64,000 nucleotides of DNA. Origin: Pseudoduganella aquatica (lineage in GTDB: Bacteria; Pseudomonadota; Gammaproteobacteria; Burkholderiales; Burkholderiaceae_D). The stretch spans positions 1-64,000 of the forward strand of contig NZ_WWCU01000001.1 in NCBI RefSeq assembly GCF_009857595.1, written 5' to 3'. The notes beneath the pieces are model-generated. The model was not told where the DNA came from. It saw nothing but the letters and a program-made list of their open reading frames with translations, and did no database searches. The position numbers and the translations under genes were made by a program. Below are positions 18,381 through 26,917 of this stretch, one piece after another; positions within the stretch are counted from its first letter, which is position 1, and every line of letters begins with the position of its first letter.

Positions 18381-18412
18381 GAATAAAGTAGCAATAACAG
18401 AATACTTTATTC
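18381..18412. promoter_or_regulatory. LysR-type operator between SDR and LysR genes
   Basis: Perfect inverted repeat GAATAAAGTA (18381-18390) and TACTTTATTC (18403-18412) with a 12-base spacer. It lies 67 bases from the SDR start and 26 from the LysR start. It is AT-rich in otherwise GC-rich DNA and has the dyad layout expected of a LysR binding site. Confidence 0.75.
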
Positions 18413-18438
18413 CCCCATGTGAATAATAAGGACGCACG

Positions 18439-19338
18439 ATGGACCAGTTGCAGGCAATCCGGGCCTTTGCCCGCGTGGTCGAAGCGGGCAGCTTCACCAA
18501 GGCGGCGGACACGCTGGGCATGCCCAACGCCACACTGACCAAGTCGGTGCAGGCGCTGGAGGCGCACCTGCGCATCAAGCTTTTGCAGCGCACTACGCGG
18601 CGCGTTTCGGTCACGCCCGAGGGCGCGCAGTACTACGAGAAAACGCAGCGGCTATTGAAGGAACTGGACGACGTGGACGCCAGCTTCAGCGCGGCGCAGT
18701 CGCGCCCGCGCGGCCATCTGCGGGTGGACGCCGGCAGCTCCATCGCCAGCCAGGTGCTGCTGCCCGCGCTGCCGGCCTTCCTGGCCCGCTATCCGGACAT
18801 CCGCATCGACATGGGCGTATCGGACAAGCATGTGAACCTGATCGGCGATAACGTCGACTGCGTGATACGGGGTGGGGAACTGACCGACCTGTCGCTGATC
18901 GGCCGCCAGGTGGGCAGCGCCTCCTGGGTTACCTGCGCCACGCCTGCCTATCTGCGCGATCACGGCACGCCGAAGCATCCATCCGAGCTGGAACAGGGCC
19001 ACACTGTCACGCACTACCTGTCCACGCGCACCGGGCGCGGCATGCCGCTCAATTTCGCCAAGCAGGGAGAGAAGCTGGAGATACTGGGCGAGCGTTCAGT
19101 GGGGGTCAACGAGAGCAACGCCCACGTCGCGGCCGGCCTGGCCGGCCTGGGCGTGCTGCAGACCTTCCGCTACGGGGCCGCGCCGCATATCGCCAGCGGC
19201 GCGCTGGTGCCCATCCTGGAGGACTGGCGGCCGGCGCCCTACTCCTTCTACGTGGTTTATCCGTCCAACCGCTATGTGAGCAACCGGCTGCGGGTCTTTA
19301 TCGACTGGACCGCTGACCTGTTCGCCGCGCTGGAGTAA
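18439..19338 (+). CDS. LysR family transcriptional regulator
   Basis: A 299-residue regulator. The N-terminal winged helix-turn-helix (residues 1-60) has the typical FVRVVEAGSF-like start, here FARVVEAGSFTKAADTLGMPNATLTKSVQALE. An effector-binding domain spans about 90-295. This is the common Burkholderiales subgroup that controls a divergent oxidoreductase. It probably autoregulates and activates the SDR gene through the inverted repeat at 18381-18412. Start ATG 18439 lies 8 bases after AAGGA. Confidence 0.93.
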   Translation: MDQLQAIRAFARVVEAGSFTKAADTLGMPNATLTKSVQALEAHLRIKLLQRTTRRVSVTPEGAQYYEKTQRLLKELDDVDASFSAAQSRPRGHLRVDAGSSIASQVLLPALPAFLARYPDIRIDMGVSDKHVNLIGDNVDCVIRGGELTDLSLIGRQVGSASWVTCATPAYLRDHGTPKHPSELEQGHTVTHYLSTRTGRGMPLNFAKQGEKLEILGERSVGVNESNAHVAAGLAGLGVLQTFRYGAAPHIASGALVPILEDWRPAPYSFYVVYPSNRYVSNRLRVFIDWTADLFAALE

Positions 19339-19380
19339 GCGCAACGCTGCTGCCGGACGATGGAGGCAGTCCAGCAGCGC

Positions 19381-19701
19381 TTATTTCGCTTTTGCAGGCT
19401 CGATCAGCACGAGCCGGCCGGTCTTGGGGTCGCGGAATACTTCGCCGACGCGGTCGTAGCCGCTGCCGTCCTGGGTAACGCCGGAGGCGGGGCGCTCGAT
19501 CTGGCGGCCCTTTTCCACCGGCTTGGGCGCTTTCAGCGCGCCCTGCGTGCCGGCGATGGCGGCGATCAGGCCGCAGGCGAAGACCAGCATCACGTCGACC
19601 AAGTTGACCAGGCTGGCGCGCGGGTCTTCGTCGCCGTCGTCAAAGCGGGCGTCGAGGCGGGAGTAGAGGCGCAGACGCTGGCGCGCGGGCTGGGCGCTCA
19701 C
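19381..19701 (-). CDS. DUF2149 protein, putative ExbD/MotB-like partner
   Basis: A 106-residue protein with one predicted membrane helix (VDVMLVFACGLIAAIAG, about residues 36-53) and a periplasmic C-terminal tail with RVGEVFRDPKTGRLVLIEP. This is the DUF2149 pattern. A charged Asp at the start of the helix (NLVDVMLVFACGL) recalls the essential Asp of ExbD, TolR and MotB. GTG start 19701 overlaps the stop of the upstream channel gene (GTGA), so the two are translationally coupled. Last gene of the riboswitch operon. A role as the rotor or transducer partner of the ExbB-like protein is inference. Confidence 0.8.
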   Translation of the reverse strand: MSAQPARQRLRLYSRLDARFDDGDEDPRASLVNLVDVMLVFACGLIAAIAGTQGALKAPKPVEKGRQIERPASGVTQDGSGYDRVGEVFRDPKTGRLVLIEPAKAK

Positions 19702-20153
19702 GCCGCTTGCTCCAGAGAGTGCTCCATGGCTTCCAGCGTTTCCTCGTACCAGCGGCGGCGCAGCTTGCCGATCACCAGGCCGCCGATGCCGGCGACGAGG
19801 CCGAGCACCGTGGCGTCGAAGGCCACCGTCACGGCGCTGGCGAGTTTGGCGGGGTCGCCCTGGCCTAGCGCGGCCAGGCCGGGTCCGAGCGGAATGATGG
19901 TGGCCATCAGGCCCAGCATCGGCGGGATGCGCGCCAGCAGGTCGGCGCGTTCCAGGCGGTGGCGGGCGATGGCCTGCACTTGCGCCAGGTTGCCGCTGGC
20001 GCCCAGCTTGGCCAGGCCGTGGAAGCGCTCGCCGACGGCAATACCCGCTTCCACCACCGCGATCGCACAGGCGATCAGCAGGGCGGCCAGGGCAGGTGCG
20101 AGCAGCCAGCGGACTGCGTCGTGCAGCCAGGCGAAGGACAGAATTTCGGTCAT
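19698..20153 (-). CDS. MotA/TolQ/ExbB proton-channel family protein
   Basis: A 151-residue inner-membrane protein with three predicted helices: an N-terminal one (LLAPALAALLIACAIAVVEAG) and a pair flanking GLMATIIPLGPGLAALGQGD, with the conserved ARIPPMLGLMATIIPLGPGL motif before the second. This is the motif of the MotA/TolQ/ExbB family, which couples proton flow to movement of partner proteins. ATG 20153 overlaps the cobN-like stop (ATGA) and has AAGGAG within the end of that gene. It is followed by DUF2149 with another four-base overlap. Confidence 0.9.
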   Translation of the reverse strand: MTEILSFAWLHDAVRWLLAPALAALLIACAIAVVEAGIAVGERFHGLAKLGASGNLAQVQAIARHRLERADLLARIPPMLGLMATIIPLGPGLAALGQGDPAKLASAVTVAFDATVLGLVAGIGGLVIGKLRRRWYEETLEAMEHSLEQAA

Positions 20154-23100
20154 GGGGAACTCCTTACAGGTTGAGATACGTAACGGCCGCGCCACAGGCC
20201 CAGCGAGAACAAGGCCAGCACGGCGGCCAGCGCGCCAAGCAGCTTGGCGGCGCGCAGGGCGGGCGCTTCGGGCGGCTCGGCCTTCTGGTGCAATTCATAG
20301 GCGCGCGGGGCAGGCTGGGTGGGCTGCGCGGACGCCTCGGCGTCGGCGGCAGGTGCCGCCTGCGCTGTCTTTGCGGCTGCGGCGTCCGCAGGCGGCGCGG
20401 ATAGCATATCGCCGCGCGCCTTGGCCAGCGTGACGCCCAGCGCGCCCGCGTCGGCGCTTTCCAGCTGCGGCGCAAGCCACTCCCACATGGGATGGTTGGG
20501 CGCGGCGTGGCCGCTGCCAGGCAAGCCGTTCCTGGCCACCAGGCGCGCCAGCTCGCCGCCCATCTGCTTGATGGTGGCGGGGTCGGTTTTCCAGTAGCCC
20601 TTCTCCGCAGCCACCATGAAGATGGCCAGCATGTGCGCCTTCACATGCGCGTTGTGCTGCTGGCCGAGAAACTGCGGCAGGCCCAGTTTGTGCGCGTCGT
20701 CGAAGTAGACCGACTTCACCTCGTCCCAGGCCCAGTTCTTCACCAGGTCCGGCCGCGTAACCTGCCAGCCCCAGAGGTTCTCCAGGAACTCCTGGCCCAT
20801 GGTGCGCGCACCGGCGTAGCCGTGGCCCATCAGCGGCTTGAGCCAGGCGGGGTTGAGGAAGCGGCCGCGCAGTTCGCCCAGCAGGGCGGACGCCAGCGGC
20901 TCCACGTCGGCGCGGCCGGGCTGCGCGTGCTGCAAGATCATCGCTTCCGGCACGCGGCCGGTGCGGCCTTCGATGGCCAGCGACAGGCCGCCCAGGTAGT
21001 CGAAGGCGTCGTTGTTGTCCAGCAGGCCGTACAGATTGCTGGCGCGGCCATGATAGGTGCGCGTGATGCCGTCCAGCGCCACGTCGAAGGCGGCGTGGTT
21101 GGCTTCGCCGCTCGCGTCCAGGCCGTAGGCATGGCCCATGCGGTTGCGGTAGGCGCGGCCGATTTCGTCGCGCTCGCGCCAGGCGCCCGAGCGTTCGGTC
21201 AGGCGGTTGACGCCGGTGCCGTAGGCGCCCGGCGCGTCGCCGAACACGCGCTGCGCGGCGGCGCGGCCCGCGTCCGCTGCCGGCATGCCGCCGGCGGCGA
21301 GCGCACGCTGGCGCACCAGCCATTCGCGCGCCACGCGGTTCTGCGCGGGGTCTTCGCTGCCCCAGGCCGCAGCGGGCACCGGTTCCAGCGCCGCCTGCAA
21401 GGCTTCTTTCAAGGCCGGGTCTTTCGCGGCCAGGCCGGCAGCCGATGCGGCCAGCGCCATGCGGCCGGCGCGGTCTATCAGGCGGATCAGGTTGGGATAC
21501 AGGTCGCGGAACAGGCCGGAGGTGGTCACCAGCGCGTCGCGCCGAACCGCGCCCGGCTTGAGCCGCACGTCGGTGACGATGCCGCGCGCGTTCCACACCG
21601 GCTCCGCGCCCATCATGGCCAGCGCGAACGCCACCATCACGCCCTCGTCGCGCACCGCGTCGGAGGCCCACAGGATGATGCCTTCGCTGCCCTTGTCCGT
21701 GCCGTTGCGCGCATTGGCCTTGTCCGCCATGCGCTCGCCCAGCTGGTAACCCAGGCGGGTGGGCAAAATGTCGCCGTCGACCGCGTGGAAATTGCGGCCG
21801 GTGGGCAGCGCTTCGGGCGAACGCAAAGGGTCGTTGCCCTTGCCGGGTTCGATGTAGTGGCCATCCAGCCCGGCCAGCAGCGCCAGCATTTCGCGGCGCG
21901 GCGAATCGGCCAGCTTCGCGGCGACGTCCGGGCCTTCGATGCCGCCCTTCTTCATCGAGTCGAGCATCAGGTCTATCGATTCCTGCTTCCACGGGCGGCC
22001 GAATATATGCAGGCCGTGCGGCATGAATTTTTCCTGCAGCTTGGTCAGGTAGTGGCCCACTTCGTGCGCCAGCAGGTCGTCATCGGCCGCGTCGAAACCG
22101 ATGCCGCGCACTTCCAGAACGTCCGCCATCGACGCTTCCAATTCGGCCTTCAGGTTCAGCGCGTTGACGCGCTCGCGCATCAGCTTCGCGGCCTGCGCCT
22201 TGAGCGTTTCGGAACTGGCGGCTTCAAAGCTCTCCACCACCTGCCGCAGGGCCAGCAAGTCGTCATACAGCGGCGTGGCGGCCAGCGGCGGCGTCAAGTG
22301 GTCGACGATAACGGCCAGGCCACGGCGCTTGGCCTGCGTGCCTTCTCCCACGCCGTCCACGATGTAGGGATAGATGCCGGGCAGGTCGCCCGCGATCAGG
22401 CTGGGGTAGTCGTCGGAACTCAGGCCAACCGCTTTACCGGGCAGGAATTCGTAGGTGGAATGGCGGCCGACGTGCACCAGCGCGTCCGCCTTGAAGCGGT
22501 CGCGCACCCAGTGGTAGAAGCCCAGGTACTGGTGCGGCGGCGTGATGCTGGTGTTCGCGTGCAGCAGTTCCTCGTCCACTTCCCATCCGCGTGGCGGCTG
22601 CGGGCCGATGAAGACATTGCCGAACACCAGGCCGGGCACCAGCAGCTTGCCGCTGTCGACCATGATTTTTCCGGGCGCAGCGCCCCAGCCTTTCAGGCCT
22701 TCGATGCCGTAGCCGGACAGGCGCTTGCTGAGCGGCGCCAGCGCGCCGCAGCCGTTCTTGCCGGCCTTGCTGCCTTTGACACTCTTGCCATCCTTGGCGC
22801 CGGCCAGCTCCAGGCAGGCATGGTAGCCCTCCAGCAGTTCGGCCAGGCCTGCAATCGCCGCTTCGCGCTGCGGATGGTCCGCGCCTTCAACCAAATGCTG
22901 CAGTTCCTTGATGATGACCTCGGCCTGCTTGCGGCCCAGTGCGCGTTCGCCGTTCGCTTCGGCCTCCAGCACGTCGGCGTGCAGGCGGCCCAGCAGGCCG
23001 CTGGTCATTTCGCCCTGCACGCGCGGCGGCAGCGTGGCGAACCAGCGGCCGTAGTCGGCCGCGCTCACGCTGTTCACGGTGCCGCTCAGCTCACGCAGGG

Positions 23101-24571
23101 CGGCGCGGTCCTCCGGCAGGTTCACGCCGTGCGCCATGATCATGTCCAGCAGCGCCTGCGGCGATTCCGGCAGCGGGCCGGTGCTGTAGCCCGCCGCCTT
23201 CATCGCATTGAGCATGTCGAACAGCGAGGCCGGTACGTCGAGATTATCCGCGCCGATGTTCTGGCGGCCCGGCGGGTGGTTGTAATAGATCAGCGCCACG
23301 CGCTTGTCACGGTTGGCCTTCACGCGCAGCGCCAGCCAGCGGCTCACGCGCGCGCCCAGGCGCCCGGCTTCGTCGGCCAGCACCACGGGTGGACGGTTTT
23401 CTATGCCGGTCTGCCTGTCGCGCTGCGGCTGGCCCAGGGCCGCCACCACGATGGGCTGGCCTATGCCCTGCAGCTCCGGCAGCGCCACGCGGTACTGCAC
23501 CGAGTCCGGCGGCAGGCCGTCCGGCGACAAGCGCCATTGCACGGCGCTACGGTCGGACAGGCGGATGGCCTTGAAGACCGGTACATTGAGCCGCTTGAAC
23601 GCTTCGGTGACGGCTTCTCGCCCTTCGGCGGCGCCCACCACAAAGTCCTGCAACACCACCAGCGCCGCCGGCTGGGCCGGCGCGACCAGCTCGGGCAGGC
23701 GCTCCAGCGCCTCGCGCGAGGCGCCGCCCCAGCGCGTGAGCACCTGCACGCAGGGCTGGCCGCGCTGTTCAATCTGCCGGCACACGGCGGCGGGAACCAC
23801 GCTGTCCATATTGGACAGGTCCAGCACCACCACGGTGGGCTGCGCCTTCAGGCCGAGCTGCGCGGCCTTGCCCCAGGCCTGCGCATCGGTCAGCTCGCGC
23901 TGGCCCACGCGCACGCGCAGCGTGGGTTCAGGCTGCGGGTCCGCAAGCTTCATGGCCGGATTGAGCAGATGCGCAAACAGCGCCGCCGTGTTGTCCACGC
24001 CGCCCGCCTGCCAAACCTGGCGCGCCGCCAGCCAGCGGCTCGCGGCGGGGTCGGCCTGCGCGGCTTTCAGGGCGGCGGGCGGCGGCGCTTCGGAGGACAG
24101 TTCGCGCAGCGTGTCCGGCGAAAAGGCCTGCAGGCTGGCGCGCCCGTCGCGGCTCATCAGGCTCAGGCTCGCTTCGCCGTTGAAGGCCAGCACGGCGGTC
24201 TGCGCGCGTAGGTTGCGCGGCAAGGCGTCCTTCAGGCGGCGCGCGGGGTCGCCGAACAGGGACACGGCCAGCACGCTGTCGGCCTGCTTGATCCAGAGGC
24301 CGGCGTCGCGTTCGCTGGCGGCCATCCACTGGGCCGGCGTGCGCAGCACGATGCGGTCGCCGGGATGGCTGGCCAGATGGCGGTGCGCGGCCTCGATGGC
24401 GGCCGGCGCGGCGCGTTCGGTGACGATGGCGAACAGATTGGCCGCAGGCGCGTGCGCACAAGCGCAGGCGCACAGCAGCGCTGCGGCTAGCCGCAGGAGT
24501 ATGGAAGTGCCCAATTTGAACTTTAGCAGTGACTGCGCGCCAGGCGCGCAGGAAAACAGGAAAAACCACAC
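20150..24571 (-). CDS. Exported CobN/HmuS-like chelatase, membrane-anchored
   Basis: About 1450-1473 residues, homologous to the large subunit of cobalt chelatase (CobN/ChlH family). CobN hallmarks: PYIVDGVGEGTQAKRRGLAV, HIFGRPWKQES, GIILWASDAVRDEG and GLFRDLYPNLIRLID. Unlike cytosolic CobN it has an N-terminal signal-like segment (ILLRLAAALLCACACAHAPA) and one C-terminal helix (LLGALAAVLALFSLGLW), so the bulk should lie in the periplasm. No CobS/CobT ATPase genes are present. The start is uncertain: GTG 24571 gives the longest product and TTG 24514 a cleaner signal peptide. It lies downstream of a cobalamin riboswitch. Homology to HmuS dechelatases suggests handling of a metal-tetrapyrrole or corrinoid; this is inference. 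Confidence 0.88.
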   Translation of the reverse strand: MWFFLFSCAPGAQSLLKFKLGTSILLRLAAALLCACACAHAPAANLFAIVTERAAPAAIEAAHRHLASHPGDRIVLRTPAQWMAASERDAGLWIKQADSVLAVSLFGDPARRLKDALPRNLRAQTAVLAFNGEASLSLMSRDGRASLQAFSPDTLRELSSEAPPPAALKAAQADPAASRWLAARQVWQAGGVDNTAALFAHLLNPAMKLADPQPEPTLRVRVGQRELTDAQAWGKAAQLGLKAQPTVVVLDLSNMDSVVPAAVCRQIEQRGQPCVQVLTRWGGASREALERLPELVAPAQPAALVVLQDFVVGAAEGREAVTEAFKRLNVPVFKAIRLSDRSAVQWRLSPDGLPPDSVQYRVALPELQGIGQPIVVAALGQPQRDRQTGIENRPPVVLADEAGRLGARVSRWLALRVKANRDKRVALIYYNHPPGRQNIGADNLDVPASLFDMLNAMKAAGYSTGPLPESPQALLDMIMAHGVNLPEDRAALRELSGTVNSVSAADYGRWFATLPPRVQGEMTSGLLGRLHADVLEAEANGERALGRKQAEVIIKELQHLVEGADHPQREAAIAGLAELLEGYHACLELAGAKDGKSVKGSKAGKNGCGALAPLSKRLSGYGIEGLKGWGAAPGKIMVDSGKLLVPGLVFGNVFIGPQPPRGWEVDEELLHANTSITPPHQYLGFYHWVRDRFKADALVHVGRHSTYEFLPGKAVGLSSDDYPSLIAGDLPGIYPYIVDGVGEGTQAKRRGLAVIVDHLTPPLAATPLYDDLLALRQVVESFEAASSETLKAQAAKLMRERVNALNLKAELEASMADVLEVRGIGFDAADDDLLAHEVGHYLTKLQEKFMPHGLHIFGRPWKQESIDLMLDSMKKGGIEGPDVAAKLADSPRREMLALLAGLDGHYIEPGKGNDPLRSPEALPTGRNFHAVDGDILPTRLGYQLGERMADKANARNGTDKGSEGIILWASDAVRDEGVMVAFALAMMGAEPVWNARGIVTDVRLKPGAVRRDALVTTSGLFRDLYPNLIRLIDRAGRMALAASAAGLAAKDPALKEALQAALEPVPAAAWGSEDPAQNRVAREWLVRQRALAAGGMPAADAGRAAAQRVFGDAPGAYGTGVNRLTERSGAWRERDEIGRAYRNRMGHAYGLDASGEANHAAFDVALDGITRTYHGRASNLYGLLDNNDAFDYLGGLSLAIEGRTGRVPEAMILQHAQPGRADVEPLASALLGELRGRFLNPAWLKPLMGHGYAGARTMGQEFLENLWGWQVTRPDLVKNWAWDEVKSVYFDDAHKLGLPQFLGQQHNAHVKAHMLAIFMVAAEKGYWKTDPATIKQMGGELARLVARNGLPGSGHAAPNHPMWEWLAPQLESADAGALGVTLAKARGDMLSAPPADAAAAKTAQAAPAADAEASAQPTQPAPRAYELHQKAEPPEAPALRAAKLLGALAAVLALFSLGLWRGRYVSQPVRSSP

Positions 24572-24598
24572 CCCGGGTTTTGCACAATCTTCGTGACT

Positions 24599-24785
24599 GG
24601 CCGGTCTTCTGGCTGGCCTTCATCCTTCCCTGACCCTGCCTTCCCGTGCAATGCACAGTGGCGTTCGGTCAAAGTCGTCAGGCTTACAGCAGCGGGGGCT
24701 GCGCCGGACTGGCCCGCAATGAAAATCGCGCGCGTCACCGGCTTCCCGTTTCACCCTCCAGCCGACAAGCGGGAGGGCACCATTC
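24599..24785 (-). ncRNA. Cobalamin (B12) riboswitch
   Basis: Read on the minus strand, the conserved elements of the class-I cobalamin aptamer occur in order: GGTGCC near 24781, GGTGAAACGGGAAGCCGGTG (about 24738-24757), GCAGCCCCCGCTGCTGTAA (about 24685-24703), and the B12 box AGCCAGAAGACCGGCC (24599-24614). It lies directly upstream of the cobN-like gene. A further GC-rich hairpin (TGCGCGC/GCGCGCA at 24533-24549) follows the aptamer and may be part of the expression platform, but it has no T-run. Cobalamin binding is expected to turn the operon off. Confidence 0.92.
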
Positions 24786-24921
24786 ACGTAATGCCGCGAT
24801 TCTACCGTACCCGGCGTCTACATTGAACAAATTTGAGCAAGGTCATGAAACCCCTTCGTCGCGCTGGACGCGGGCGACCATGCGCATTATGGTTTTTTGC
24901 ACCGCACGGAAAAGGAAGGCC

Positions 24922-26529
24922 ATGAAACCGTCCACTTGCAGCGCCATCGCCCCGCCCGGGGCGGAGATTGAACCGGCCGCAAACTGGCCCACCCTGCTGG
25001 CGGTGGCCGTGTTTTCGGCCGCCCTGCTACGGGGCCACTGGCTGGCCCTGGGCCTGCTGCGCAGCTATCCTTCCGCCACGCTGCTGGCGCTCGTGGCCGT
25101 GCTGGCCTTCTGCATTGCGGCGTCCGGCATGACCTACGAAGCGGCGCCCCGGCCACTGCGCACGCTCATGCGCGGCCTGGGCATTGCCTGCGGCCTTTAC
25201 AGCATCCTGCTCTACCCTTCGGTCCCGGCGATTGCGCATGACTTCAATGGCTGGAGCCAGTTCATGCTGTCCGCCGCATGGCTAAGCGCGGGACTGGCGG
25301 CGCTGCTGGCCATGCAACGCCCGGCGTGGCTGCTGTACTGCGGCTTCTACGTCTACTGGATCAAGCATGCGGCGGGCTATATCACCGGCTTTCCCTACGA
25401 GACGCAGCTCGACGTCTATCCGCTGATACAGCTGCCGGCCTATCTGGCCGCATCGTTGCTTGCACTGGAGCTGGTGAAGCGCGCGTGGCCTGCGGGCCGC
25501 AAGCACCTGGACGGCGCGGCGCCTTACTGGACCGTACTGTTTATCGCAGTCGCCATGCAGGCGGCGAACTATTTCTATTCCTCGCTGGCCAAGGGCAGCC
25601 TGGATGGCGGTGTGCTGGACTGGGTGCTGAACAACGAAAACCGCAACATCTATCACATCGCGCTGCATAACAAGCAGCTGCTATGGGGCGACTGGACGGC
25701 GCTTACCGGTGCGGTGTCCAGCCTGCTGCAGCTGGTGGGGCGGCCGTTCGCGGTGGGCGTTTTCCTGATCCAGCTGTCGGCCATACTGGTGTTCTCCAAC
25801 CGGCGCCTGCTGCTGCTCCTGTTCGCCTTGTTCGACCTGATGCATCTCGGGATTTTTGTCCTGGTCGGCGCGAATTTCTGGACCTGGTTCATGGTGAACC
25901 TGTCCATCATCGCTGCGACGTCGCAGCTGCCGCGCAGCGCGTTCAACTGGCGCACGGGCGCGGCGGGCGCGCTCGCCATTGCGCTGTCGCCGCTGTTCGC
26001 GCATGTCGCCAGGCTGGGCTGGTATGACAGCCTGGCCGTCAACGAAGTGTATTTTGAAGTGATGCAGAAGGACGGCGGCACAGCGCGGGTGCCGTCGACC
26101 GCGTTCGGCTTTTATTCCTATCCGATAGCGCACATGAGCTTTGGCCTGCCGCCGGGGAACTACCTGCCCACGGCCACCAACGGCGGCACCTTGTCCTCCG
26201 CCGTGTTGCGCCAGTCCTACCGCTGCGATTTCAGCAGTTCGGCGCCCGCTGCAGGCGCGGCCTGGAACGGCGCGGCGCTGTCGGCCTTTATCCGGGGCTT
26301 CCATCGCCAGGTGCTCGGCAAGACGGGGCCGGACGGGCGCTGGTCGAACCAGCTCTACCCCCATCATTTCTGGAGCGCGCCGTCGGTGGAGCATGCATTT
26401 GCGGGCGTCGACATGCGCAGCGTGGACGCGTATCGGCTGGTGGTAGAGTCGGTATGTCTCGACCCGGACAGCGGCGCCCTGAAGCGAAAGGTCTATCCCA
26501 ATGAATATCGTATCGGCCTTGCAGGCTGA
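24922..26529 (+). CDS. Polytopic membrane protein, HTTM-like
   Basis: A 535-residue protein with about 10 predicted membrane helices and a soluble C-terminal tail (about residues 380-535). The helix pattern and the following DCC gene resemble HTTM-domain proteins (relatives of vitamin K-dependent gamma-carboxylase), which often pair with DCC thioredoxin-like proteins; the similarity is weak and I am not sure. Start ATG 24922 is chosen for its AAGGAAGG RBS; the frame is open upstream through the riboswitch region. It overlaps the next gene by 29 bases, so the two form an operon. Divergent from the riboswitch operon. Confidence 0.65.
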   Translation: MKPSTCSAIAPPGAEIEPAANWPTLLAVAVFSAALLRGHWLALGLLRSYPSATLLALVAVLAFCIAASGMTYEAAPRPLRTLMRGLGIACGLYSILLYPSVPAIAHDFNGWSQFMLSAAWLSAGLAALLAMQRPAWLLYCGFYVYWIKHAAGYITGFPYETQLDVYPLIQLPAYLAASLLALELVKRAWPAGRKHLDGAAPYWTVLFIAVAMQAANYFYSSLAKGSLDGGVLDWVLNNENRNIYHIALHNKQLLWGDWTALTGAVSSLLQLVGRPFAVGVFLIQLSAILVFSNRRLLLLLFALFDLMHLGIFVLVGANFWTWFMVNLSIIAATSQLPRSAFNWRTGAAGALAIALSPLFAHVARLGWYDSLAVNEVYFEVMQKDGGTARVPSTAFGFYSYPIAHMSFGLPPGNYLPTATNGGTLSSAVLRQSYRCDFSSSAPAAGAAWNGAALSAFIRGFHRQVLGKTGPDGRWSNQLYPHHFWSAPSVEHAFAGVDMRSVDAYRLVVESVCLDPDSGALKRKVYPNEYRIGLAG

Positions 26530-26908
26530 GTATCCCGGCGGCCTGGTGATTGTGTACGACGGCGAGTGCCCGTTCTGTGCCAGCTATGTGCAGGTGCTCA
26601 AGCTGCGCGAGTCCGCCGGTCCGGTGCACCTGGTCGATGCGCGCGCCCGGCCTGTACTCGTCGGCATGCTGCGGGAAAGCGGCTATGACCTGAACCAGGG
26701 CATGGCCGCGCTGTACGGAGGACGCATCTACTACGGCGACAAGTGCGTGCATATGCTTGCGCTGCTGAGCACCGAGTCCGGCGCGTTCAACCGCATCAAC
26801 AGCGCCGTGTTCCGCTCGCGCGCCCTGTCCCGCGTGCTGTACCCGGTGCTGCGCTGCGGACGCAACTTCACGCTCAGGCTGATGGGACGCAAGAAGCTGC
26901 CGGAATAG
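26501..26908 (+). CDS. DCC (DUF393) thiol-disulfide oxidoreductase-like protein
   Basis: A 135-residue protein with the family signature VIVYDGECPFCASYVQ: a thioredoxin-like CxxC (CPFC) after a DGxC lead. Such proteins are thought to exchange thiols and disulfides. A central GGRIYYGDKCVHMLALL segment matches the family. There is no signal peptide. Its start lies inside the end of the preceding membrane-protein gene, with only a weak AAAGG RBS, so translation is probably coupled. The partner substrate is unknown. Confidence 0.87.
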   Translation: MNIVSALQAEYPGGLVIVYDGECPFCASYVQVLKLRESAGPVHLVDARARPVLVGMLRESGYDLNQGMAALYGGRIYYGDKCVHMLALLSTESGAFNRINSAVFRSRALSRVLYPVLRCGRNFTLRLMGRKKLPE

Positions 26909-26917
26909 ACCTCTTTG

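Noticed and set aside
20492-24211. A 1239-codon open frame antisense to the cobN-like gene
   Set aside because: It has no start signal, no recognisable domain and only mirrors the GC-biased codons of the real gene on the other strand. The same applies to the antisense frames at 8629-11319 and 54687-58175.
24646-24921. N-terminal extension of the membrane protein at 24922
   Set aside because: It runs through the antisense of the cobalamin riboswitch. The AAGGAAGG RBS supports ATG 24922.
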